Assembly: GCA_022822245.1 (NCBI GenBank)
Contig: JAJECB010000309.1
Span: 1-16,416 of the forward strand
DNA: 16,416 nt
Origin: Gammaproteobacteria bacterium
Lineage (GTDB): Bacteria > Pseudomonadota > Gammaproteobacteria > HK1
Direction of reading: 5' to 3'
The notes beneath the pieces are model-generated. The model was given only the letters and a program-made list of their open reading frames with translations. It had not been told where the DNA came from and made no database searches. Position numbers and translations under genes: made by a program. This document shows, in pieces, positions 1 to 8,700 of this stretch (within the stretch, counting starts at the first letter, position 1; every line of letters begins with the position of its first letter).

Positions 1-113
1 GCTTCAGCCGTCGCTTCTCGCTCCGGGAGATGTTCCCCCGACTCGCGTTCGTCGCCCTGCGCACCCCACCCATGCCCTACCGAGTGCTCAAGCTCGCTGA
101 GAACTATTTCTGA
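1..113 (+). CDS. 3' end of an unrecognised CDS (partial)
   Basis: An open frame enters from the left edge (first full codon at 3) and ends at TGA 111-113. The 36 visible residues are rich in Phe, Arg and Leu and end in KLAENYF. They look like an ordinary protein C-terminus, with no poly-Ala or poly-Arg run of the sort seen in shadow frames. I do not recognise the family. The gene runs in the same direction as dhaK, whose start lies 81 bp downstream, so co-transcription with the dha genes is possible. A role in glycerol or dihydroxyacetone metabolism would be a guess from position only. There is too little sequence to rule out a chance open frame. Confidence 0.5.
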   Translation, partial: FSRRFSLREMFPRLAFVALRTPPMPYRVLKLAENYF

Positions 114-194
114 GCCGGATGAGCTTGGTACGTAATCAGGAGAGGGTTTTCCTGACCGACTAGGATGAAACCCCATCTCCGAGGAGGCCGCGAA

Positions 195-1265
195 ATGAAG
201 AAACTCATCAACAACGCAGAGGACGTCACCGTCGAACAGCTCGAGGGCCTGGCCCTGGCCCATCCGGATCTCCTGGAGGTCCGGTTCGATCCGAACTTCG
301 TGCTCTCCAGGGGCGCTCCCGTCGACCACGTCGCCGTCGTGTCCGGGGGCGGCAGCGGGCATGAACCCCTGCACGGCGGTTATGTCGGAACGGGCATGCT
401 GGATGCGGCCTGCCCGGGTCAGGTCTTCACCTCGCCGACCCCCGACCAGATGTACGAGGCCGGCAAGGCCGTCGACGGCGGGAAGGGAGTGTTGCAGATC
501 GTCAAGAACTACACCGGCGACGTCATGAACTTCCAGATGGCGGCGGACCTGCTGCGCGACGACGGCATCGACGTGCGCAATGTCGTCATCGACGACGACG
601 TGGCGGTCAAGGACTCCAGCTACACCGCCGGCCGGCGCGGGATCGGCACCACGGTGATCGCCGAGAAGGTGTGTGGCGCAGCCGCCGCCGAGGGCTACGA
701 CCTCGACCGTCTGGCCGCGCTCTGCAAGACGGTCAACATCAACGGCAAGAGCATGGGCGTGGCGCTGACCTCCTGCATCACGCCGCAGAACGCGGCCCCC
801 ACATTCGATCTCGGCGGGGACGAGATGGAGATCGGCGTCGGCATTCACGGCGAGCCCGGCATCGAGCGCATGAAGGTCAGGAGCGCGGACGAGATCGCCG
901 AGATTCTGGCCACCCGGATCCTCGACGACGAGGCCTATACCCGAGAGCTTCCGGAATGGGACGCCGGCAAGGGCGAATGGGCGGGCGTCGAGGTCGTCGA
1001 CGAGACGTTCCAGGCCGGCGATCGAGTGATCGCCATGGTCAACAGCATGGGCGGGACTCCCGTCTCCGAGCTCTACACCATTTTCGCCAGGCTGCATGAG
1101 CTCACCGACAACCGGGCGATTGGCATCGTCCGCAGGCTGGTCGGGCACTACATCACCTCCATCGAGATGCAGGGCGTGTCGATCACCCTGGTCAAGGCCA
1201 CGGACGAGATCCTGCGTCTCTATGACGCGCCGGTGCATACGCCGGCGCTGCGTTGGGGGGCTTGA
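195..1265 (+). CDS. dhaK: PEP-dependent dihydroxyacetone kinase, DHA-binding subunit DhaK
   Basis: DhaK binds dihydroxyacetone covalently as a hemiaminal and receives phosphate from ADP bound on DhaL, giving dihydroxyacetone phosphate in the cytoplasm. The protein is 356 residues, the same length as E. coli DhaK. Key residues fall at the E. coli positions: His56 in a GGSGHEP motif (52-58), Asp109 in NYTGD (105-109), and the substrate-binding His218 in GIHGEPG (216-222). The start at 195 is chosen because GAGGAGG lies at 181-187 and [10 protein letters not shown] matches the family N-terminus. An in-frame ATG at 165 would add ten atypical residues and has no ribosome binding site. dhaL and dhaM follow on the same strand, so the subunit set is complete. 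No dhaR-like activator is visible in the window. Confidence 0.97.
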   Translation: MKKLINNAEDVTVEQLEGLALAHPDLLEVRFDPNFVLSRGAPVDHVAVVSGGGSGHEPLHGGYVGTGMLDAACPGQVFTSPTPDQMYEAGKAVDGGKGVLQIVKNYTGDVMNFQMAADLLRDDGIDVRNVVIDDDVAVKDSSYTAGRRGIGTTVIAEKVCGAAAAEGYDLDRLAALCKTVNINGKSMGVALTSCITPQNAAPTFDLGGDEMEIGVGIHGEPGIERMKVRSADEIAEILATRILDDEAYTRELPEWDAGKGEWAGVEVVDETFQAGDRVIAMVNSMGGTPVSELYTIFARLHELTDNRAIGIVRRLVGHYITSIEMQGVSITLVKATDEILRLYDAPVHTPALRWGA

Positions 1266-1297
1266 CGGCGAACGCCGGCAGGGCGTGAAGTCGCGGG

Positions 1298-1342
1298 GCA
1301 GGCCCGCCCGGCGGACCGGCCCGGTGGATCGGGCGGGCCTGC
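1298..1342 (+). other. 13-bp perfect hairpin between dhaK and dhaL
   Basis: The arm GCAGGCCCGCCCG (1298-1310) is exactly complementary to CGGGCGGGCCTGC (1330-1342). The 19-nt loop has a small inner ACC/GGT pairing. It occupies the middle of the 106-bp dhaK-dhaL gap and is not followed by a T run, so it is not a standard intrinsic terminator. It could stabilise or delimit the dhaK part of the message, or lower downstream expression. The structure is read directly from the sequence; any role is inference. Confidence 0.75.
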
Positions 1343-1371
1343 TGCTCGTCGAGGAATGGAGCGAGGGGACC

Positions 1372-2004
1372 ATGCTGACCAGCGACCACATCACGGCCTG
1401 GATCAACAAGACGGCCGGCGTGTTGCGGGACAACCGCACCTGTCTGACCGCCCTGGACTCCGCCATCGGCGACGCGGACCACGGCAACAACATGGACCGC
1501 GGTTTCAGGGCGGTGCTCGAGAGGTTGCCCGATGACCGCGACATCGGGGTCATTCTCAAGGCCGTCGCCATGGCGCTGATTTCCAGGGTCGGGGGCGCCG
1601 CGGGGCCGCTCTACGGCACCATGTTCCTGCAGGCGGCGAAGGCCCTCGGCGGCAAGACGGAACTCTCGGCCGACGACGTGGAAGCGATGCTCAAGGCATC
1701 GGTCGACGGCGTCGCCATGCGCGGCGGCGCCCGCGCGGGTGAGAAGACCATGCTGGACAGCCTCATTCCGGCCCACGAGGCGTTCCGCGAGGCCCGGACC
1801 GGGGGGGCCGAGCTGACGGCCTGTCTGGCCGCGGCCGCGGCCGCGGCCGAAGAGGGCATGAAGGCGACCATTCCCCTCATCGCCACCAAGGGCCGCGCCA
1901 GCTACCTGGGGGAGCGCAGTCGCGGGCACCAGGACCCGGGGGCCACGTCGAGCTATCTCATCATCGAGGCCCTGCACGAGACGGCGGTGGAGGCCGGTGC
2001 ATGA
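1372..2004 (+). CDS. dhaL: Dihydroxyacetone kinase ADP-binding subunit DhaL
   Basis: DhaL carries a tightly bound ADP that is re-phosphorylated by DhaM and passes phosphate to dihydroxyacetone on DhaK. The protein is 210 residues, the usual size. The Mg-ADP aspartate cluster is visible as LDSAIGDADHG (28-38; Asp29, Asp34, Asp36), followed by the GGAAGPLYGT glycine loop (74-83) and the GARAGEKTMLDSL segment typical of the family. The start at ATG 1372 is preceded by a GAGGGG stretch (1363-1368). An upstream extension of this frame overlaps dhaK and is Arg/Ser-rich, so it is rejected. A short Ala run (about residues 151-158) comes from alternating GCGGCC repeats. The stop overlaps the dhaM start by 4 bp (ATGA), indicating translational coupling. 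Confidence 0.96.
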   Translation: MLTSDHITAWINKTAGVLRDNRTCLTALDSAIGDADHGNNMDRGFRAVLERLPDDRDIGVILKAVAMALISRVGGAAGPLYGTMFLQAAKALGGKTELSADDVEAMLKASVDGVAMRGGARAGEKTMLDSLIPAHEAFREARTGGAELTACLAAAAAAAEEGMKATIPLIATKGRASYLGERSRGHQDPGATSSYLIIEALHETAVEAGA

Positions 2005-4532
2005 TCGGCATCGTCATCGTCTCGCACAGCCGCCAGATATCGGACGGCCTCAAGCGCATGGCAGAGGCCATGTGCCGGGAAGAGGTGCCGATCGTGTCGG
2101 CGGGCGGCATGGGCGAACCGGACGACCTGCTCGGCACCGACGCACTGCGCATCCGCACGGCGATCGAGCAGGTGCTCGGTGACGATGGCGCGCTCGTATT
2201 CGCCGACATCGGCGCCGCCCGTCTCAACGCCGAGACGGCCATCGACCTGCTGGACGAGGACCGGCGCGCCATCGTCAGATTCTGCGATGCGCCGCTCGTG
2301 GAGGGCGTATTGTCGGCCACGGTTCAAGCGGCCGGCGGCGCCGATATCGACGAGGTCGCGCGGGAGGCGCGGCGGGCCTGCCGGGCGCCCGACGAGCCCG
2401 GCCCGCCACCGGCGCAGGAGACGCCGCCACACTCGGCGGCCGCCATCCGCCGCGAGTATCGCATCGACAACCGTCTCGGGCTCCACGCGCGGCCGGCGGC
2501 CCGCTTCGTCAGCGCCCTGAACGCCCGGGACTGCGACGTGCGGGTGCGCAACGTCTCGAAGGCCGGCGGCTGGGTCAACGCGAAGAGTCTCAACCGGGTA
2601 TTGACGCTGGAGGTCGTGAGCGGCGAGTGCATCGGTGTTTCCGCCGACGGCGCCGACGCGGAGCGGGCGCTCGGTGCCATCGAGGCCCTCGTCGACGACA
2701 ATTTCGGCGAGGGCGTCATCGTCTCCCGGGACCGTGCGCCGACGCCGGCGCCGGCCGCACCGTCGCCCATTCCCGCCGTCGCCGGCCCCCTTCTCGAAGG
2801 CATTCCGATCAGCCCCGGATACGCCGTCGCGGCGGCGCGGGTCATTCGGAAGGATTTGCCCGGGGTCGCGGTTTCCCGGGTCGACGACGCGGAGGCGGAG
2901 ATTGCCCGCCTCGACGAGGCTCTGCAACGCGCGCGGGACGAGATCCGGGACCTCGTGGACGAGAGCCGGGACGCGCTCGGCGACTACGACGCCCGGATAT
3001 TCGAGACCCATCTCCTGCATCTCGAGGACCCCGAAATCGCCGGGGCCGCGCGATCGCTGGTCCGCGACGAGGGACTCGATGCCGAGGCCGCCTGGCGCCG
3101 GACTGTTGCGATCTTGATCGATGCGTACGCGGGCCTCGAGAACAAGCTGCTCGGCGCCCGCGGCGACGACCTCGCCGACGTCGCCGGCCGCGTGCTGCGG
3201 ATCCTCACCGGAGCCGAGGCTCCGGCGCTCCGCGTCGCCGAGCCGGCGATTCTGTGCTTCCACCGCCTGGCGCCGTCCGACGTCCTCGGGATCGACCTCG
3301 ACCATGTACGGGGACTTTGCGTCGAGACCGGCAGCAAGACCGCCCATGCGGGAATTCTCGCCGCGGGGCTGCCCATTCCCGTCGTGTTCGCCGTCGGCCC
3401 GGCGCTTCGCGGGGTCACCGACGGCACCAGAATCCTCCTCGACGGCAAGGCGGGGACAGTCAACATCGCGCCGGATGCCGCCGCCCTCGAAGAGATGGAG
3501 AAAAGGCGCGACGCCTGGCAGGCCCGGGCGAAGGCGGCCGACGCGGTCAAGCATCGCCCGGCCGTCACTCGCGACGGGGCGCAGCGGCGGGTCGCCGCCA
3601 ACATCGCCGCCGTCGAGGAGGCGGACGTGGCCGTCGCCTGCGGTGCCGAGGAGATCGGCCTGTTCCGGACCGAGTTTCTCTACATGAACCGGGCGGCGGC
3701 GCCGGACGAGGACGAGCAGGCGGAAATCTACGCACGCACCGTCTCGCGGCTCGGCGGACGGCCCCTCGTGATCCGCACCATGGACATCGGCGGCGACAAG
3801 CCGGTGCCCTGCCTCGACCGCCCGCCGGAGGCCAATCCCAACCTGGGTTGGCGGGGCCTGCGCTTTGGCCTCGACAATCCGGGTCTTTTGCAGGATCAGT
3901 TGCGTGCCGCCCTGCGGGCGAGCGCTCGGGGACCCGTGCGCATCATGTTCCCCATGGTCAGCACGCTGGGAGAGGTGGTGGCGGCGCGGGCCGAGATCGA
4001 CCGCGCGAAAGAGGCTCTCGCATCGGCCGGCCGGGCTTTCGACCGCGCGACCGAAGTCGGCATCATGATCGAGGTTCCGGCCGCCGCCGAGATGGCCGAT
4101 GTGCTGGCACCGCACGTCGATTTCTTCAGCATCGGCACCAATGACCTGACCCAGTACGTGATGGCCGCCGACCGCGGCAACAAGCACCTCGCCGAGCTCT
4201 TCGATCCCTTTCACCCCGCCGTCCTGCGCGCCCTCCGGCGGACCATCGTCGCCGCGAGGACGACCGGTATCCGGGTCGGCATGTGCGGGGCGATGGCCGG
4301 CGACCCGTTGGCGACCCCGGTGCTGCTCGGCCTGGGGCTCGACGAGTTCAGCATGACCGCCAACCGGATCCCGGAATTCAAGCTCGACTTCGGGAAGCTG
4401 TCCTTCGCCCGGTGCGAGGAATTGGCCCTGGAAACCCTGACCCTGCCGGGGGCGGGCGAAGTCCGGCGACGGGTCGCCACGTTCCTGGAGACGATGCCGA
4501 ACGGCGGCCCGGGCCCATCGGCGCCGACCTGA
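2001..4532 (+). CDS. dhaM: DhaM phosphotransferase fused to HPr and full-length Enzyme I
   Basis: This is the phosphoryl donor for DhaL. It has 843 residues with three units in order. The EIIA-Man-like DhaM domain (1-130) has its phospho-His at His9 (IVSHS). After a Pro-rich linker comes an HPr domain (151-235) with His162 in GLHARPAARF. A second Ala/Pro linker (246-260) leads to a complete Enzyme I (264-830). In Enzyme I, KTAHAGILA holds the phospho-His (His449), followed by LFRTEFLY (554-561), the RTMDIGGDKP segment (592-601), the PEP-binding IEVPAA (690-695), the GTNDLTQY loop (712-719), and the catalytic Cys762 in GMCGAMAGD. E. coli DhaM (about 470 residues) has only part of Enzyme I, so this version looks self-sufficient for accepting phosphate from PEP. 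It overlaps dhaL by 4 bp, with GGAGG at 1989-1993 as its ribosome binding site. It converges on the next gene, 133 bp away. Confidence 0.96.
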   Translation: MIGIVIVSHSRQISDGLKRMAEAMCREEVPIVSAGGMGEPDDLLGTDALRIRTAIEQVLGDDGALVFADIGAARLNAETAIDLLDEDRRAIVRFCDAPLVEGVLSATVQAAGGADIDEVAREARRACRAPDEPGPPPAQETPPHSAAAIRREYRIDNRLGLHARPAARFVSALNARDCDVRVRNVSKAGGWVNAKSLNRVLTLEVVSGECIGVSADGADAERALGAIEALVDDNFGEGVIVSRDRAPTPAPAAPSPIPAVAGPLLEGIPISPGYAVAAARVIRKDLPGVAVSRVDDAEAEIARLDEALQRARDEIRDLVDESRDALGDYDARIFETHLLHLEDPEIAGAARSLVRDEGLDAEAAWRRTVAILIDAYAGLENKLLGARGDDLADVAGRVLRILTGAEAPALRVAEPAILCFHRLAPSDVLGIDLDHVRGLCVETGSKTAHAGILAAGLPIPVVFAVGPALRGVTDGTRILLDGKAGTVNIAPDAAALEEMEKRRDAWQARAKAADAVKHRPAVTRDGAQRRVAANIAAVEEADVAVACGAEEIGLFRTEFLYMNRAAAPDEDEQAEIYARTVSRLGGRPLVIRTMDIGGDKPVPCLDRPPEANPNLGWRGLRFGLDNPGLLQDQLRAALRASARGPVRIMFPMVSTLGEVVAARAEIDRAKEALASAGRAFDRATEVGIMIEVPAAAEMADVLAPHVDFFSIGTNDLTQYVMAADRGNKHLAELFDPFHPAVLRALRRTIVAARTTGIRVGMCGAMAGDPLATPVLLGLGLDEFSMTANRIPEFKLDFGKLSFARCEELALETLTLPGAGEVRRRVATFLETMPNGGPGPSAPT

Positions 4533-4665
4533 GCCGGCCGGCGGAAATCACCCGGACCGTGGTGCCGGTGGCTCCGGGCTCCGGTGTAGCTGTTCCGCCG
4601 CGGATGTCCCGGCGCTGCCCGGCATGGCCGGAACTGCCGATGGGCTCCGGTGGACTTGAGGTGGG

Positions 4666-5727
4666 TCAGGCGGTGAAGCGGGAGAGCCAGGCTTCGCAGA
4701 GGGGGGCGGTGCCCTCGGTGTAGCCGGCCCCCAAGGCCCGGGCGGTCGCCGTCTCCGGATGCGTCCCGAGCCAGGCGGCGAGGAGGATCCGCCGGAGCAT
4801 CACGAATGTCGCGATCTCCTCCTCCGATTCCCCGGACAGCGAGCTCACCCGGCGGTAGCCGCGCACCCAGGCGGCGATGAGCTCGGGCACCTCGGGGCGG
4901 TGCTCGAAGAACGACACGGTGGTCGCGCAGTCGTACATCAGCCAGCCGAAGCCGCAGTCGTCGAAGTCGATGACCCCGGTGGTCCCGCCGTCGACGAGGA
5001 GGTTGGCGAGACGAAGGTCGCCATGGATGAGGTTGAACCGGTCCGGCGTTCTCCCGAAGCGGTCGAGCCGCCGGCCGATGGCGGCGACGGTTCTCGAGAA
5101 CAGGGCTTCGGTCTCCGCCGTCATCCCCGGCGCACCCCGCCACGCACCCCATCGCGGGCGGCTTCCGAGGGTGGTCTCGAAGTCCCAGGTGAAGCGCTCG
5201 AAGCCGGCCGGCCGTTTCCAGGTGCGCACGTGACGGTGCATGCGCGCCGCGATCTCGCCCAGCGTCTCGAAGCGATCTCCGAGGTCGGCCTGGTCTTCGC
5301 GCGGCTCCTCGCCCGCCTCCCAGGCGAAGATGACGACGTGGCGCGGCCCGGACACGCCCTCGTGAGCGACGACCCGGATGCAGTCGCCGTCGGTCCCCGC
5401 GACGGGCGCCGGGGTGCTTACCACCCGGTCCCGGCGAAGGGCCTCGATCCAGGCGAGCTCCGAGGCGATGGCGCTCCGGCTCTGGTAGCCCTCCCGGTAC
5501 ACGCGAAGCGCCCACCGGCCGCCCGTCGCCGCCGACTCGACCCTGAACGTCGCGTTCTCCGAGACGTTGACGAGGCGGGCGGTGGCGTCCGGGGGCAGGC
5601 GGTACATGTCGAGCGCGGCGTTCGCGAGGTGCGCAAGCGGCCGGAATCGTTCGGATTGCGCCGGGTCCCCGGCCGCGGTCCGCCGGTCTTCGCCGGGTCC
5701 CGCCCGGCGCCGGTCGGGCCGCGGCAT
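4666..5727 (-). CDS. APH / homoserine kinase II-fold phosphotransferase, last gene of cob operon
   Basis: A 353-residue small-molecule kinase of the APH / choline kinase / homoserine kinase type II superfamily. The N-lobe shows VNVSENATFRVE (53-64) and a WALRVYR strand (72-78), where an Arg stands where many kinases have the ATP-binding Lys, as in some homoserine-kinase-II-like proteins. The catalytic loop is IHGDLRLANLL (234-244; Asp237, Asn242), and the metal-binding motif is VIDFDD (252-257; Asp254). I see no signal peptide or membrane segment. The start at 5727 lies 5 bp after the cobN stop in the same direction, which places it at the end of cobU-cobW-cobN. An earlier in-frame start inside cobN would add a Gly/Arg-rich extension and is rejected. 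The substrate cannot be read from sequence. Homoserine, choline or aminoglycoside-like alcohols fit the fold, and the operon suggests a cobamide-related alcohol such as threonine. Confidence 0.86.
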   Translation of the reverse strand: MPRPDRRRAGPGEDRRTAAGDPAQSERFRPLAHLANAALDMYRLPPDATARLVNVSENATFRVESAATGGRWALRVYREGYQSRSAIASELAWIEALRRDRVVSTPAPVAGTDGDCIRVVAHEGVSGPRHVVIFAWEAGEEPREDQADLGDRFETLGEIAARMHRHVRTWKRPAGFERFTWDFETTLGSRPRWGAWRGAPGMTAETEALFSRTVAAIGRRLDRFGRTPDRFNLIHGDLRLANLLVDGGTTGVIDFDDCGFGWLMYDCATTVSFFEHRPEVPELIAAWVRGYRRVSSLSGESEEEIATFVMLRRILLAAWLGTHPETATARALGAGYTEGTAPLCEAWLSRFTA

Positions 5728-5732
5728 GGCGC

Positions 5733-8700
5733 TCAGCCGCCCGCGAGCTCGCGGAGGGCGAGGTGGGCGGAGTTCGACCGCGGCCGCCAGAGCCCGCGCT
5801 CGACCGCCTCGGCCATCCGCTCGGCGATCTCCCGGAGCGCGGCCGGGTTGTTCTCGTCGAAGAAGGCGCGGACCTCGCGGTCCTCGACGTAGGCCTCGAA
5901 CACCGCGTCGAAGTGGTGGTCGCCGACCGCCCGGGCGGTCGCCGCGAACGCGAAGAGATAGTCCACCGTCGCCGCCATCTCGAACGCGCCCTTGTAGCCG
6001 TGGCGCATGACCCCCCGGATCCACTTCGGGTTGACCACCCGGGCGCGCACCACGCGTGCGATCTCCTCCTCAAGGCGCCGCACCCGGGGGCTCTCCGGGC
6101 GCGAGTGGTCGTTGTGCCAGACCGCCGGCCGCGTCCCCGAGAGGTGGTGCACGGCCGCGCTCATGCCTCCCTCGAACTGGTAGTAGTCGTCGGAGTCGAG
6201 GAGGTCGTGCTCGCGGTTGTCCTGGTTGTGGACCACCGCCTCCACCCCGCGAAGGCGGGTCTCGAACATCGCGTGCTCCGCGGCTCCTTCGGCCTCGCCG
6301 CCATAGGCGTAGCCGCCCCACACGATCCAGGCCCGCGCGAGGTCGGCTTCCTCCCGCCACCCCCGTTCGTCGATGAGGGCCTGGAGGCCCGCCCCGTAGG
6401 CGCCGGGGCGCGAGCCGAAAACACGGTAGCCGGCCCGGCGCTCCGCGTCCGCTCGGGCCGCGCCGCCGGCCGCGAGGCGCTCGACGTCGGCCGCCCAGGC
6501 GGCGGCAATCGGGTTGCCGCGCGCGGGCTCGTCGAGGCGGGCGACGGCCCGGGCGGCCGCGTCGAAGAGCGCGACCTGGGCCGGGAACGCGTCGCGGAAG
6601 AACCCCGACACGCGAAGGGTCACGTCCACCCGCGGGCGGTCGAGGAGGTCGAGGGGGAGGACCTCGAACCCGGTAACCCGCCCGGAGCTCGGCTCCCACG
6701 TCGGCCGCACTCCCATGAGGGCGAGTCCTTGCGCGATGTCGTCGCCGCCGGTGCGCATGTTCGACGTGCCCCACGCGGAGAGGGCCATCCGCCGCGGCCA
6801 CTCCCCGTGTTCCTGGCGGTGGCGCTCGACGAGGAGCCCCGCCGACTTCCAGCCGAGGTGCCAGGCCGCCGCGGTGGGGACGGTGCGGGTGTCGACGGAG
6901 TAGAAGTTCCGCCCCGTCGGCAGCACGTCGGGGCGCCCGCGGGTCGGGGCGCCGGACGGGCCGGGCTCGAGGAAGCGCCCGTCGAGGGCGGTCAGCACCC
7001 CCCGGATCTCCGCCTCCGCGCACGCTTCGAGCGCGGGGCGGATCCGTTCGTTCGCCTCCGCGAGCACCGCCCGGGTCCCGGTCCACGACTCCGGGCACGG
7101 GAGACTCCTGCCGACGAGCGACCGGGCAAGCATTTCCAGCCGTTCGACGGTGTCGCCGGCCGTCCGCCATGGCGCCGCACGGCCGTTGAGCGCGGTTGCA
7201 AGCGAGGCGGGACGCTTTCCGCTCCACGCGGCTCCGAGGTCGCAATCGAGGGGGTCGAACCCGTCGAGGCCGAGATCGCGGGCGAGCGCGCGGGTGAGGG
7301 ACGCGTCCGCCCCGGCGTCCTCGCCCCGGGGGAGGCGCACGAGGGCGACGAGGAGGTCGAGGAGGCGCTCCGGGTCCGGGCTCCGGCCGAAGACGTGCAG
7401 GCCGTCCCGGATCTGCATCTCCTTGAGCTCGCAGAGGTAGGCGTCGAGCTTGGTCAACGCCTCCGCGGCGTCCTCGCCGGGGGCGATGCCGCAGTCCCGG
7501 TCGAGCCCGATGCGCTCGACGAGCTCGAGGATCTCGTCCCGGAGGACCGCGAGCCGCCGCGGGTCCACCCCCGACGCCTCGTAGTACTCGTCGACGAGGC
7601 GCTCGAGGTCGGCGAGCGGACCGTAGGTCTCGGCCCGGGTGAGGGGCGGGGTCAGGTGGTCGACGATGACCGCCTGCGCGCGGCGCTTCGCCTGGGTCCC
7701 CTCCCCCGGGTCGTTGACGATGAACGGATAGACGTGCGGCAGGGGCCCGAGGGCCGCCTCCGGGCAACACGCGGCTGAGAGGGCGAGGGACTTGCCGGGG
7801 AGCCATTCGAGGTTCCCGTGCTTCCCCATGTGGACGACGGCGTGGACCCGCGCGTGCGCCCGCAGCCAGGCGTAGAACGCGAAGTAGCCGTGGGGGGGGA
7901 CGAGGTCGGGGTCGTGATAGGTGGCTGCGGGGTCGATGTTGTAGCCCCGCGCGGGCTGGAGGCCGACCGTGACCTTGCCGAAGCGGAGCGCCGGGATCGC
8001 GAATGCCCCACCCGCTCCCGCACTCGCGCTCGCGTCCGCATCTGCGCTCCTCGCCGCGCCCGCGCGTGCGCCGAATTCCGCGCCTGCTCCCGACCCCGCG
8101 CCCTTTCTGGCGTTGGCGTCGGCGCCGGCGTTGTCACCCGCGCCGTCGCCCTCGCCGGCGACCTCCCCCGCCCCCGGCAGAAAGTACGGGTCGCCCTCGG
8201 GTCCTCCCCAGCGCTCGCGGACCGCCCCCCGCACCGCCGCCGGCAGGGCGGCGAAGAACGCGAGGTAGTCGTCGAGGGAGAGCCGCTCCCGGATTGCGCG
8301 TCCGGCGACGCCCGCGTTGGTCGGCCCCGCCGCGATCGCCGCGACGAGGGCGTTGCCGTCCGCGGGGATCCCGTCCACGTCGTAGCCCGCGGCAGCCATC
8401 GCCCGCAGGAGCTCGATGGTGCCGGCCGGGGTGTCGAGCCCGACCCCGTTGCCGAGGCGCCCGTCGCGGTTCGGGTAGTTCGCGAGCACGATGCCGACCC
8501 GGCGCTCGGCGGCCGGGGTGGCCGCGAGGTCGATCCACGCCCGGGCGAGGTCCGCGGTGAACGCGACCCGGTCGCGCCGCGGGACGTAGGCCACGATCGG
8601 GCACTCGGTGAGACTGTCGAACCGGGCCTCCGCCTTGAACGACACCGCGCGGGCGAGAATGCGACCGTCCACCTCCGGAAGCGCGACGTTCATCGCGATG

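Noticed and set aside
137..154. Small inverted repeat CAGGA...TCCTG before dhaK
   Set aside because: Only about five base pairs with no conserved surroundings; it could easily be chance.
165..194. Upstream ATG at 165 as the dhaK start
   Set aside because: It would add [10 protein letters not shown], which is not in the DhaK family, while GAGGAGG at 181-187 is correctly spaced for the ATG at 195.
1953..4214. Long open frame of 753 codons opposite dhaM on the - strand
   Set aside because: It is Arg/Gly/Asp-rich with no recognisable motif, overlaps dhaM along its length, and is typical of antisense frames in GC-rich coding DNA.
4533..4665. Transcription terminator between convergent dhaM and the kinase gene
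   Set aside because: GGCTCCGG-type repeats are present, but I find no clean stem followed by a T run on either strand.
5763..7778. 671-codon + strand frame opposite cobN (and a similar one at 7818-9680)
   Set aside because: Composition is Arg/Val/Glu/Gly-rich and mirrors cobN codons; no family motif is visible, while the - strand frame is a full CobN.
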